Below are positions 1-5,622 of a stretch of DNA of 6,547 nucleotides, one piece after another. Both the position numbers and the translations under genes were made by a program. The stretch's first letter is position 1; each line of letters begins with the position of its first letter. The DNA comes from JBBREP01 sp038202885 (GTDB taxonomy: Bacteria; Actinomycetota; Acidimicrobiia; IMCC26256; PALSA-610). Location: the NCBI GenBank assembly GCA_038202885.1, contig JBBREP010000144.1:1-6547 (forward strand). Direction: 5' to 3'. The notes beneath the pieces were generated by a model. It made no database searches. It had not been told where the DNA came from and saw only the letters and a list, made by a program, of their open reading frames with translations.

Positions 1-2268
1 CTTGAGCGTCCGATTAAGCAGTCCGTTCGGCACCGCAAAACGCGATATGATTCCGAACTGGGTCCCTGCCGCGTACGTCGGAACAAGCTGGTAGACGTCC
101 GCGTCATTCCCCACGCGCGACCAGCCGCCGCGCAGCTTTCCATAGTTCAGCGCGCCGCCGAAGTTCAGCGACGGGAACGCCTGCGTGAACACGTAGCTGC
201 CGGAGATGGACGGATAGAAGTACGAGTTGTCGCCCTGCGGCAGGGTGGAGCTCCAGTCGTTACGGCCCGTGACGTTCACGAACGCATAGTCGCGATAGGA
301 GAACTCGGCCTGGCCGTACACGGAGTTGATGCGCTTCTGCGAGACGTACTCGGTGGGATTCACCGTCTTGGCCGAGTTGCCGATGTTGTACACTCCGGGA
401 ATCACGAGCTGGTCTGTCCCGAAGCCGTTCGAGCGATACCGGTTCACGCGACGGTTGGCGCCGATGTTCGCCGAGAGGCCGATCGCGCTGGTGAGGCTGT
501 GCGTCGCGTTGATCAGAAAGTCGGAGTTGGTCTCCTGCGAGAAGCGCGTGGTCTCCTGGAAGCCGCCGTCGGTATAGCTACCACCGTCGAACAGGCCGCC
601 GATCCATCCCGCCGCTATCTCATAGTTGCTGAAGTTGCGGTAGAAATCCGTTCCCGTGCGACCCGTGACGTTGATCCAATCGTTGAGCTTGTAGGTCGCC
701 GAGGCCACGCCGAGCACGCGATCACGCTGATCGTGGTTGGAGTTCTCGTACTGGTTCCACCACGGGTTGTTGTGGTAGCTGTAGTTCCAGCTGATCTGTT
801 CGCCGTTCGGGTCGATGTAGTGTGACCCGAGGTTGGCGATGTCCACCTGACGGCCGAACCAGACAAAGCCCATCATCGGATTGGCCTCGTCGTATCCGGT
901 GCCCGGGCGATTGTTGCCCTGGTTCTGGATGTACTGGATCGTGCCGTTGGTCGTGAGCCGCGTGGTGATGTCGGCGCCCGCCGTGAGCGAGGCCGTCGTC
1001 CGCGACAGGGTGTTCTTCGGCACGATGCCGTTCAGATCCTGACGGGTGAAGCCGAGGCGATAATTGGCGCGATCGTTCGAGCCCTGCGCCGAGACGTTGC
1101 TCACCACCGTGCGCCCGGTCTGAAAGAAGCTCGAGACGTTGTTCGGCGCCGCCACCCAGGGACGCACCACGGCGTTACCCGCCGCGTCGAAGCTGAACTG
1201 CGAGCGCGGGGTGCCATCGAGCTTCGGTCCCCAGCTCTCGTCCACGCCGTCGTTCACGCCACCGTAGTTGCCGTCCACATAGCTGAAGCCGCACGTGGCG
1301 TAGCTAAAGTTTTTCGGAACCGCGCCCTCGCTGAAGTGCGCCTGCCCCTGGTTCCAGGTATCGCAGACGTCGCCGAGGTAGCCCTGTCCCCACTGATTCT
1401 GATACTTGGGAAGGCGGAGCGGCGAATCGAACGTCATGTTCGACGAGGCCGAGATGTTGAAGCCGCGCGTGCCCTTGCCCGATTTGGTCGTGATGATGAT
1501 CGCGCCGTTCGCCGCGCGCGCACCGTAGAGCGCCGCCGCGTTCGGCCCCTTGAGCACCGAGATCGACGCGATGTCGTCGGGATTGAGATCCTGTGCCGTG
1601 TTGCCGTAGTCGTAGCCGCCGTAGCCGCGCTGCTCCGTGCTGCCGGCGAAGTTCGAGTTGTCGATCGGGATGCCGTCGACCACGAACAGCGGCTGGTTGT
1701 TGCCGGCGATCGACGTGGCACCGCGAATGACGATGCGCGCCGACCCGCCCTGGGTGGTGGCGCTCGTCACGTCGATGCCCGCCACCTTGCCGGAGAGGTC
1801 GGAGACGAGGTTCATGCTCCGCGCGCCCTCGGTGAGCGTCGTCGAATCGAGCGTCTGCTGCGCGACGCCCAACGCCTTCTTTTCCTTTTCGATGCCAAGG
1901 GCGGTGACGACCACGCCTTCGAGCTGCGCGGCCGATTGCCCGAGCATGAAGTTCTGCGTCACCGTGGAGCCGTTCACGACCACCGACACCGTCTTCGGCG
2001 CGAAGCCGATGCGACGCGCAGTCACGCTGACGGAACTGCCGGCCGCCGCGCGGTTGGCCGGAATGACAAACGTGTAGTTACCCGACGCATCGGTGATGCT
2101 CCCGACGCGCATGGACGTGACACTCACGCTCACACCCGGCAGGGGCGCACTCGCCTCCGACGTGACGTGTCCGGTGACGGTCGTACCTGCCTGGGCCGCG
2201 GCGGCTGCCGGGAGCAATCCCAGGAACACACCGCTCACCGCGAGGACCTTGGTGACGTGTTTGATCAT
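1..2268 (-). CDS. SusC/RagA-family TonB-linked outer-membrane receptor, 3' end beyond the window (756 codons seen)
   Basis: This is an outer-membrane active transporter that, with a SusD-like lipoprotein, imports oligosaccharides, peptides or other large nutrients using TonB energy. The substrate cannot be read from sequence. Residues 1-27 look like a signal peptide (MIKHVTKVLAV, hydrophobic stretch, alanine run ending AQA). A carboxypeptidase-regulatory-like domain covers about 30-115. The SusC signature EGVVVTALGIEKEKKALG at 117-134 probably includes the Ton box. The plug covers about 140-265 (KVAGIDV, IVIRGATS, LFVVDGIPID, LNPDDIASISVLKGPNAAAL, GAIIITTKSG). Beta-barrel strands follow, including the typical VYGQAEFSYRDYAFVNVTGR and NDWSSTLPQGDNSYFYPS segments. 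The frame is open throughout; by family length I expect about 250 more residues off the left edge. The ATG at 2268 has a GAGGT 11 nt upstream. An in-frame ATG at 2286 would add six residues and is less likely. A SusD gene is expected downstream. Confidence 0.93.
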   Translation of the reverse strand, partial: MIKHVTKVLAVSGVFLGLLPAAAAAQAGTTVTGHVTSEASAPLPGVSVSVTSMRVGSITDASGNYTFVIPANRAAAGSSVSVTARRIGFAPKTVSVVVNGSTVTQNFMLGQSAAQLEGVVVTALGIEKEKKALGVAQQTLDSTTLTEGARSMNLVSDLSGKVAGIDVTSATTQGGSARIVIRGATSIAGNNQPLFVVDGIPIDNSNFAGSTEQRGYGGYDYGNTAQDLNPDDIASISVLKGPNAAALYGARAANGAIIITTKSGKGTRGFNISASSNMTFDSPLRLPKYQNQWGQGYLGDVCDTWNQGQAHFSEGAVPKNFSYATCGFSYVDGNYGGVNDGVDESWGPKLDGTPRSQFSFDAAGNAVVRPWVAAPNNVSSFFQTGRTVVSNVSAQGSNDRANYRLGFTRQDLNGIVPKNTLSRTTASLTAGADITTRLTTNGTIQYIQNQGNNRPGTGYDEANPMMGFVWFGRQVDIANLGSHYIDPNGEQISWNYSYHNNPWWNQYENSNHDQRDRVLGVASATYKLNDWINVTGRTGTDFYRNFSNYEIAAGWIGGLFDGGSYTDGGFQETTRFSQETNSDFLINATHSLTSAIGLSANIGANRRVNRYRSNGFGTDQLVIPGVYNIGNSAKTVNPTEYVSQKRINSVYGQAEFSYRDYAFVNVTGRNDWSSTLPQGDNSYFYPSISGSYVFTQAFPSLNFGGALNYGKLRGGWSRVGNDADVYQLVPTYAAGTQFGIISRFAVPNGLLNRTLK

Positions 2269-2311
2269 GACGTGTTCGTACCTCATGTGGTTGACTGAGC
2301 ACCCTACCGCT

Positions 2312-2330
2312 GCCACCCGGCGTGAGTGGC
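2312..2330 (-). promoter_or_regulatory. Short stem-loop in SusC leader, near the ribosome binding site
   Basis: GCCAC (2312-2316) and GTGGC (2326-2330) form a 5-bp GC-rich stem with a 9-nt loop. It lies about 28 nt upstream of the GAGGT ribosome binding site (2280-2284) of the SusC gene. It could influence translation, but a stem this short is easily found by chance in GC-rich DNA. Confidence 0.3.
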
Positions 2331-2405
2331 GGCAACATCTGAGCTGACTGGGGATGCTGGGGGCTCGCTGCCGACGTTCACAGCGCGCCCGGCAGCGTGC
2401 GCCAG

Positions 2406-2442
2406 TCATCAGGATGGCGGACGATGACTCCAAACCTGATGA
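2406..2442 (-). repeat. 8-bp inverted repeat in SusC leader
   Basis: TCATCAGG (2406-2413) is matched by its reverse complement CCTGATGA (2435-2442) with a 21-nt spacer. It lies immediately beside the 2447-2468 hairpin and shares the ATGA/TCAT theme. In RNA the two would be neighbouring stems, or could exchange pairing partners. Confidence 0.4.
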
Positions 2443-2446
2443 TAGC

Positions 2447-2468
2447 CGACTCATCCCGTGATGAGTCG
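2447..2468 (-). promoter_or_regulatory. 9-bp perfect stem-loop in SusC leader
   Basis: CGACTCATC (2447-2455) pairs perfectly with GATGAGTCG (2460-2468) around a 4-nt loop, about 180 nt upstream of the SusC start. No T-tract follows on either strand, so a simple intrinsic terminator is unlikely. An RNA structural element or a protein-binding palindrome is more plausible. Confidence 0.5.
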
Positions 2469-2481
2469 CGTCGTACTTCAT

Positions 2482-2502
2482 GCTTCGAAGCCGCCTGGCG
2501 GC
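2482..2502. repeat. Two abutting palindromes
   Basis: GCTTCGAAGC (2482-2491) is a perfect 10-bp palindrome. It overlaps the start of GCCGCC-T-GGCGGC (2490-2502), a 13-nt palindrome with a single central base. This could be a tandem operator or a compact RNA fold in the SusC leader. Confidence 0.4.
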
Positions 2503-2551
2503 ATCGGTTACACACTGTGATGATGCGATGACACCCTCGCCTTCACCGGCG

Positions 2552-2579
2552 TCGGTCGACCGAAGTGCACCGAAGTACA
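2552..2579. repeat. 12-bp palindrome overlapping a 10-bp tandem repeat
   Basis: TCGGTCGACCGA (2552-2563) is a perfect palindrome. It runs into two head-to-tail units, CCGAAGTGCA (2560-2569) and CCGAAGTACA (2570-2579), that differ at one base. The cluster lies just downstream of the candidate SusC promoter in transcription order, a suitable place for a repressor site or the start of a structured leader. Confidence 0.45.
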
Positions 2580-2590
2580 GGGAATCAAAG

Positions 2591-2620
2591 TATTTAGATG
2601 GGCCCCCCAAAGCGAGTCAA
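2591..2620 (-). promoter_or_regulatory. Candidate promoter for the SusC gene
   Basis: On the minus strand, TTGACT (2615-2620) matches the -35 consensus at five of six bases. It is followed after 17-18 nt by CTAAAT/TAAATA (2591-2597), a weak -10, in the only clearly AT-rich part of the gap. TACTTTG (2586-2592) also resembles, imperfectly, the Bacteroidetes TAnnTTTG element. Transcription from here would give a leader of roughly 315 nt. This is a pattern match only. Confidence 0.4.
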
Positions 2621-2627
2621 TAGGGTG

Positions 2628-2637
2628 AGATATATCT
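2628..2637. promoter_or_regulatory. AT-rich 10-bp palindrome upstream of the candidate -35
   Basis: AGATATATCT is a perfect palindrome 7 bp upstream of the -35-like TTGACT (2615-2620). ATCTAAA (2634-2640) is also the reverse complement of TTTAGAT (2593-2599) over the -10-like element, so the inverted pair brackets the promoter. Spacing would suit an activator or looping regulator. No regulator family is recognised. Confidence 0.35.
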
Positions 2638-2730
2638 AAACGGCTTATCCCTGTACCACTCGTCCCCAATTCGGTCGTGCTTACTCAACCCGTTGATCTG
2701 GCGGGTCGTCACACCGTATACAGTATGCAA

Positions 2731-2771
2731 ATGGGGGGCGGCCTCCGCATTTTGCGGTGGACGCCCCCCAT
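2731..2771 (-). terminator. Long GC-rich hairpin, probable terminator of the plug-domain/ribosomal transcription unit
   Basis: The arms 2731-2749 and 2753-2771 pair over 19 positions with two mismatches (2741/2761 and 2744/2758) around a 3-nt TTT loop. The outer block is AT plus GGGGGGCG against CGCCCCCC plus AT, and the inner stem is CCGCA against TGCGG. It lies about 60 nt past the stop of the plug-domain gene. Read on the minus strand it is followed only by a short TTTGCAT, a poor U-tract, so termination may be incomplete or the structure may protect the RNA 3' end. No T-tract follows on the plus strand. Confidence 0.6.
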
Positions 2772-2832
2772 CGTTGGTGCCGTCACTGACAATAACCATT
2801 ACAACCACAACAACCTGCTCATCCCACCAAAA

Positions 2833-3621
2833 TCACGACCTCAACCATACGAGGATCGTTCCGCACGCTGCCGTACGGTCAAAGTAGGGCGCCGGTATGC
2901 CAGCAAACGAATTGTAGATCTCGACCGCGGCGATATCGTCGGGCGAAACGACCTCGTCGAGCTGAGCGCCAGGCAGCCGCACTCCATCCACCCAGACCAG
3001 CGGCGAGCAGCCCCGAATCGTCACCATGTTCCCCACGCGCCCGCGCGCCGAGACTACGACACCGGGCACCGATCGCAAGACCTCGCTCGGGAAACGCGGT
3101 TTGCGTTCGTCGAATACGCTGCCGTCCACGAAATGGGCGAACCCGTTGCGCGCCTTTCGCTTGTAGTACTCATCAAGCTTGCGGTCGCCGCCGCCGCCCC
3201 GGTCGAAAACGTTCACGCCGGCGAGTTCCGCGACCACAGGCTCCAGCGCAATCGTCACGTGTTCAACGTTCCCAGCACCACGGACCCGAACGGCCAGCGT
3301 GCGCGGCTGATATCCGAACGCGCGCACTCGAATGCTCAGCTCGGCAGAGGGCAGGCCCGAGACGGTGAAGTTCCCGGCCGAGTCGCTCCGCACGCTGCGT
3401 GGCGCAGTTCCCGCCGCGGCGATGAGGACGTCAGCGTTGGCCACGGCACCATCCAGCCCTGTAATGGCACCGACGATCGTGTAGGTCCCAGTCTGGCGGG
3501 TCGAGTCCGATGCGAGCGGCGCCGACTGCGCGCGCAGACTCCCCGAGATCATCGGCACGAGCCCCGCCACGACCGATGCGACCGACGCGCGCCACCGTCC
3601 ACGCCATCCACGACTCGACAC
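2833..3621 (-). CDS. Secreted carboxypeptidase-regulatory-like plus TonB-plug-like protein lacking a beta-barrel
   Basis: Function unknown. Taking the GTG start, it is 262 residues. The first 34 resemble a signal peptide (arginine-rich start, hydrophobic VASVVAGLVPMISG, then RAQSA). Residues about 46-126 form a carboxypeptidase-regulatory-like beta-sandwich (DSAGNFTVSGLPSAELSIRV, FGYQPRTLAV). Residues about 178-260 match a TonB plug: EVLRSVPGV, TIRGC, VWVDGVRL, SPDDIAAVEIYNS, then ACGTILVWLRS. The SusC plug in this window has the same order (VIRGATS, FVVDGIPI, NPDDIASISVLKG, NGAIIITTKSG), but this protein stops where a barrel would begin. Cys205 and Cys253 flank the plug core and could form a disulfide. 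I chose GTG 3621 because AAGGGAGGAG lies directly upstream; ATGs at 3642 and 3657 lack a ribosome binding site. The gene follows rnhB by 66 bp and is probably cotranscribed. Confidence 0.75.
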   Translation of the reverse strand: MSSRGWRGRWRASVASVVAGLVPMISGSLRAQSAPLASDSTRQTGTYTIVGAITGLDGAVANADVLIAAAGTAPRSVRSDSAGNFTVSGLPSAELSIRVRAFGYQPRTLAVRVRGAGNVEHVTIALEPVVAELAGVNVFDRGGGGDRKLDEYYKRKARNGFAHFVDGSVFDERKPRFPSEVLRSVPGVVVSARGRVGNMVTIRGCSPLVWVDGVRLPGAQLDEVVSPDDIAAVEIYNSFAGIPAPYFDRTAACGTILVWLRS

Positions 3622-3623
3622 CG

Positions 3624-3633
3624 CTCCTCCCTT
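3624..3633 (-). promoter_or_regulatory. Strong Shine-Dalgarno that favours the GTG start at 3621
   Basis: On the minus strand AAGGGAGGAG occupies 3633-3624, leaving 4 nt between GGAGG and GTG (or 8 nt from AAGG). Neither upstream ATG (3657, 3642) has such a sequence. With this start, the repeats at 3638-3666 lie in the untranslated leader instead of encoding M-H-A-C-T. Confidence 0.55.
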
Positions 3634-3637
3634 CAGT

Positions 3638-3666
3638 TGCATGGTGCACGCGTGCATGGTGCACGC
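3638..3666. repeat. 14-bp direct repeat with a 12-bp palindrome at its junction
   Basis: TGCATGGTGCACGC occurs exactly at 3638-3651 and again at 3653-3666 (period 15). The junction makes a perfect 12-bp palindrome, TGCACGCGTGCA (3645-3656), and each unit also contains the palindrome GTGCAC. The block lies in the short gap between the rnhB stop and the plug-domain gene. It may be a recent tandem duplication, an operator, or both. Confidence 0.6.
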
Positions 3667-3687
3667 TGTCTGCGGGCGCGCGGCATG

Positions 3688-4416
3688 TCAACTCGCTTCG
3701 ACCCAGCCTGCGTCGGGCGACGCCGAGCCATCGGTGGCCGGCGCGGCATCGGCCAGCATCGACAACCCGGCCAGGTCGATGCTGACCCCGGCGCCGAGAT
3801 CGAGCGTGAGCTGCCGCACCGGCACGAACGACCGTCGATGATGCGGCGTGACGCCGTGCACCGCGAGCCCGCTGAGATGCGCCGCCGTGCAGTAGCCGGC
3901 GTTGCGCTCCCACAAATAGTGGGGGTAGCGCGTGGCGAGCGCCCGCATGAGCCGGTCGCGCGTCACCTTCGCGATGATCGACGCGCACGCGATCGTGTAG
4001 CACACGTCGTCGCCCCCCACGATGGCGGTGTGCGGCACATCCAGCGTGCGAATCGGTTTGCCGTCGATCAGCACGTGATGGGGCACGACCACCAGGCGCG
4101 CCAGGGCGCGCCGCATCGCGATGACGGTGGCGTGGTAGATGTTCACGCGATCGATCTCGCGCACCGACGCCGCCCCGATCCCCAGACACACCGCGCGCTG
4201 CCGAATCTTGACCGCCAGCCGGACCCGCTCGTCGGCGGACAGTTGCTTGGAATCGTCAACGCCCGGAATGGCGCGCACGTCGGCCGGCATGATCACGGCG
4301 CATGCGACAACGGGGCCCGCCAGGGGGCCCCGTCCGACTTCATCGACTCCGGCAATCAACGGCCCAGCGGACGTTCGGAGCTCTCGCTCGATCGGTTTCC
4401 ACCGATCCCGGGCCAT
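3688..4416 (-). CDS. rnhB: Ribonuclease HII
   Basis: This cytoplasmic endonuclease cuts the RNA strand of RNA-DNA hybrids and starts removal of single ribonucleotides misincorporated into DNA. The 242-residue product has the whole family core: GVDEVGRGPLAGPVV at 23-37, VDDSKQLS at 53-60, NIYHATVIAMRRAL at 92-105, VLIDGKPI at 115-122 and ASIIAKVTRD at 145-154. By alignment with the E. coli enzyme, the acidic catalytic residues are D25, E26, D118 and D136. The usual KGD around the last aspartate reads GGD here, a mild departure. The ATG at 4416 puts the DEVGRG motif near residue 25 as in relatives; the frame stays open further upstream only across rplS. No strong ribosome binding site is seen, and the start is 16 bp after the rplS stop, suggesting coupled translation. 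The rplS-rnhB order is common in bacteria. Confidence 0.96.
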   Translation of the reverse strand: MARDRWKPIERELRTSAGPLIAGVDEVGRGPLAGPVVACAVIMPADVRAIPGVDDSKQLSADERVRLAVKIRQRAVCLGIGAASVREIDRVNIYHATVIAMRRALARLVVVPHHVLIDGKPIRTLDVPHTAIVGGDDVCYTIACASIIAKVTRDRLMRALATRYPHYLWERNAGYCTAAHLSGLAVHGVTPHHRRSFVPVRQLTLDLGAGVSIDLAGLSMLADAAPATDGSASPDAGWVEAS

Positions 4417-4432
4417 GCTCAGAGACTCGGTG

Positions 4433-4801
4433 CTACTCGGCCGAGCCGCTGTCGGCGACCCGCACCTTCCGCTCCTTGATGCGCGTGGCCTTGCCCGTGA
4501 GATGGCGGAGGTAGTACAGCTTGGCGCGACGGACGCGCCCACGGCGCACCACGTGGATCTCGGCGAGCATGGGGCTGTGCACCGGGAAGATGCGCTCCAC
4601 GCCAACGCCGTTGGAGATCTTGCGAACCGTGAAGGTCTCGCTCACTCCGCTGCCGCGACGGGCAATGCAGACGCCTTCGAACGCCTGAATGCGCTCCTTC
4701 TCGCCTTCCTTCACGCGCACGTTCACGCGAACCGTGTCGCCGGGACGGAACGGCGGAACGCTACGGAGCCACTCTTTCTGGGTTTCGATAAAGGCATGCA
4801 T
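4433..4801 (-). CDS. rplS: 50S ribosomal protein L19
   Basis: L19 lies at the interface of the large and small ribosomal subunits and contributes to an intersubunit bridge. The 122-residue product has the full family pattern: PFRPGDTVRVNVRVKEGEKE near 17-36, QAFEGVCIARRGSG near 39-52, TFTVRKISNGVGVERIFPVH near 56-75, and the basic tail RRAKLYYLRHLTGKATRIKE near 91-109. Length is normal, with a slightly extended acidic end (VADSGSAE). GAGAG lies 6 nt upstream of the ATG. The 136-bp gap to trmD is the longest in this gene run and carries a promoter-like sequence, so rplS-rnhB may be expressed partly on their own. Confidence 0.98.
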   Translation of the reverse strand: MHAFIETQKEWLRSVPPFRPGDTVRVNVRVKEGEKERIQAFEGVCIARRGSGVSETFTVRKISNGVGVERIFPVHSPMLAEIHVVRRGRVRRAKLYYLRHLTGKATRIKERKVRVADSGSAE

Positions 4802-4856
4802 ATGACGCTCTCAGGGCTAAGGGCCCGGGTGGGACGGTTTTTGGTGTAGACGAGGG

Positions 4857-4885
4857 ATATTAAGCGCATTCTGAGGCGAAGTCTA
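4857..4885 (-). promoter_or_regulatory. Candidate internal promoter for rplS-rnhB
   Basis: On the minus strand, TAGACT (4880-4885, four of six -35 matches) and TAATAT (4857-4862, four of six -10 matches) are exactly 17 nt apart, in the only non-coding gap of more than 30 bp in the run. It would start RNA about 50 nt before the rplS ATG. The downstream leader has a small GGGC/GCCC stem near 4817-4826. I see no terminator after trmD, so read-through from rpsP is also expected. Confidence 0.4.
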
Positions 4886-4937
4886 GGGTTGACGGGAGTT
4901 TAGCCGCCTGAAGCCGCGTCGGTCGCCCTTCCCTACA

Positions 4938-5615
4938 TCAATCGGTGTCGGAAGCCGGGCCGCGGCGGCGCGCGTCGCTCAGTTTGCGACCCTCGGCCGC
5001 CCGCCACTCGGCGATTTTCTTGTGGTCGCCCGACAGCAGCACCTCGGGCACCGCGTGCCCGCGATACTCTGGCGGCCGCGTGTAACTCGGCGCGCTGAGA
5101 CCGCCGTCGAAAAAGGAGTCGCTGCGCGCGCTCTCGAAGTCCGACATCGCGCCCGGCAACAGCCGGACGACCGCATCCACGATCGCGAGCGCGGCCGGTT
5201 CGCCACCGCTCAGCACGAAGTCGCCGAGCGAGATTTCCTCGGTTGCCAGCGCGTCGGCGACGCGCTGGTCGACGTCCTTGTAGTGACCGCACAGTATGGT
5301 CAGCTCATTCCCCGCGGCCAGGCGGACGGCGTCGGCGTGGGCAAAGCGACGACCGCGCGCCGAGACGAGGATGATCGGCGCCACCGCGCCTAACGCTTCG
5401 ACCGCCTCGAAGAATGGGGCCGGTTTCATCACCATGCCGGCGCCGCCGCCGTACGGGTAGTCGTCGACGGTGCGATGGCGGTCGTGGGTGTGCTCGCGCA
5501 GGTCGACGACGTGGTATTCCACGGCGCCGGCGGCAGCAGCGCGGGCCGGAATGCTCAGCCCGAGGGGACCGGTGAAGAACTCGGGAAAGATCGTGACGAT
5601 GTTGACGCGCAGCAT
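4938..5615 (-). CDS. trmD: tRNA (guanine-N1-)-methyltransferase
   Basis: TrmD methylates N1 of G37, next to the anticodon, using S-adenosylmethionine, and so prevents +1 frameshifting. It is a homodimeric trefoil-knot (SPOUT) enzyme of the cytoplasm. The 225-residue product shows VNIVTIFPEFF at 4-14, DDYPYGGGAGMVMKP at 51-65, LVSARGRRF at 83-91, LCGHYKDVDQRV at 108-119, EISLGDFVLSGGEPAAL at 127-143 and YTRPPEYRGHAVPEVLLSGD at 178-197. The catalytic pair of E. coli TrmD, R154 and D169, corresponds to R151 and D166 with identical spacing. E. coli E116 and D177 correspond to K113 and S174. It is about 30 residues shorter at the C-terminus than the E. coli enzyme, a form I recall in Bacteroidetes. 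The start lies 7 bp after the rimM stop, which implies translational coupling. Confidence 0.98.
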   Translation of the reverse strand: MLRVNIVTIFPEFFTGPLGLSIPARAAAAGAVEYHVVDLREHTHDRHRTVDDYPYGGGAGMVMKPAPFFEAVEALGAVAPIILVSARGRRFAHADAVRLAAGNELTILCGHYKDVDQRVADALATEEISLGDFVLSGGEPAALAIVDAVVRLLPGAMSDFESARSDSFFDGGLSAPSYTRPPEYRGHAVPEVLLSGDHKKIAEWRAAEGRKLSDARRRGPASDTD

Positions 5616-5622
5616 CGGCCCG

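Larger units (their letters stand above)
2269..2832. other. 564-bp intergenic region, no supportable gene; structured leader/regulatory DNA
   Basis: This stretch separates the plug-domain gene from the SusC gene, both on the minus strand. It is less GC-rich than the flanking genes, notably around 2580-2660 and 2785-2835. I see no open frame with protein-like composition. It holds a strong hairpin (2731-2771), a candidate minus-strand promoter (2591-2620) with a 10-bp palindrome beside it (2628-2637), a 12-bp palindrome (2552-2563) touching a 10-bp tandem repeat (2560-2579), two abutting palindromes (2482-2502), and stem-loops at 2447-2468, 2406-2442 and 2312-2330. Most would be transcribed as the SusC leader. 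No known riboswitch core was recognised. Confidence 0.8.

Noticed and set aside
1336..2298. A 320-codon open frame on the plus strand
   Set aside because: It is antisense to the N-terminal half of the SusC gene and has the arginine/valine/aspartate-rich composition of a shadow frame.
2269..2600. Cobalamin or other known riboswitch upstream of the receptor gene
   Set aside because: Receptor leaders often carry cobalamin riboswitches, so I looked for the conserved core. The stems here do not form it, and I recognise no other class.
2617..2808. A 63-codon minus-strand frame in the intergenic region
   Set aside because: It reads straight through the strong hairpin and the candidate promoter and has no ribosome binding site or recognisable motif.
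2677..4479. A 600-codon open frame on the plus strand
   Set aside because: It lies antisense to the plug gene, rnhB and the end of rplS, all of which have clear family motifs. Its product is arginine/histidine/proline-rich low-complexity sequence with no recognisable domain, as expected for a shadow frame in GC-rich DNA.
3688..4605. A longer rnhB starting at 4605
   Set aside because: The extra 63 codons overlap rplS and give serine/arginine/proline-rich sequence unrelated to RNase HII. The start at 4416 gives the normal family N-terminus.
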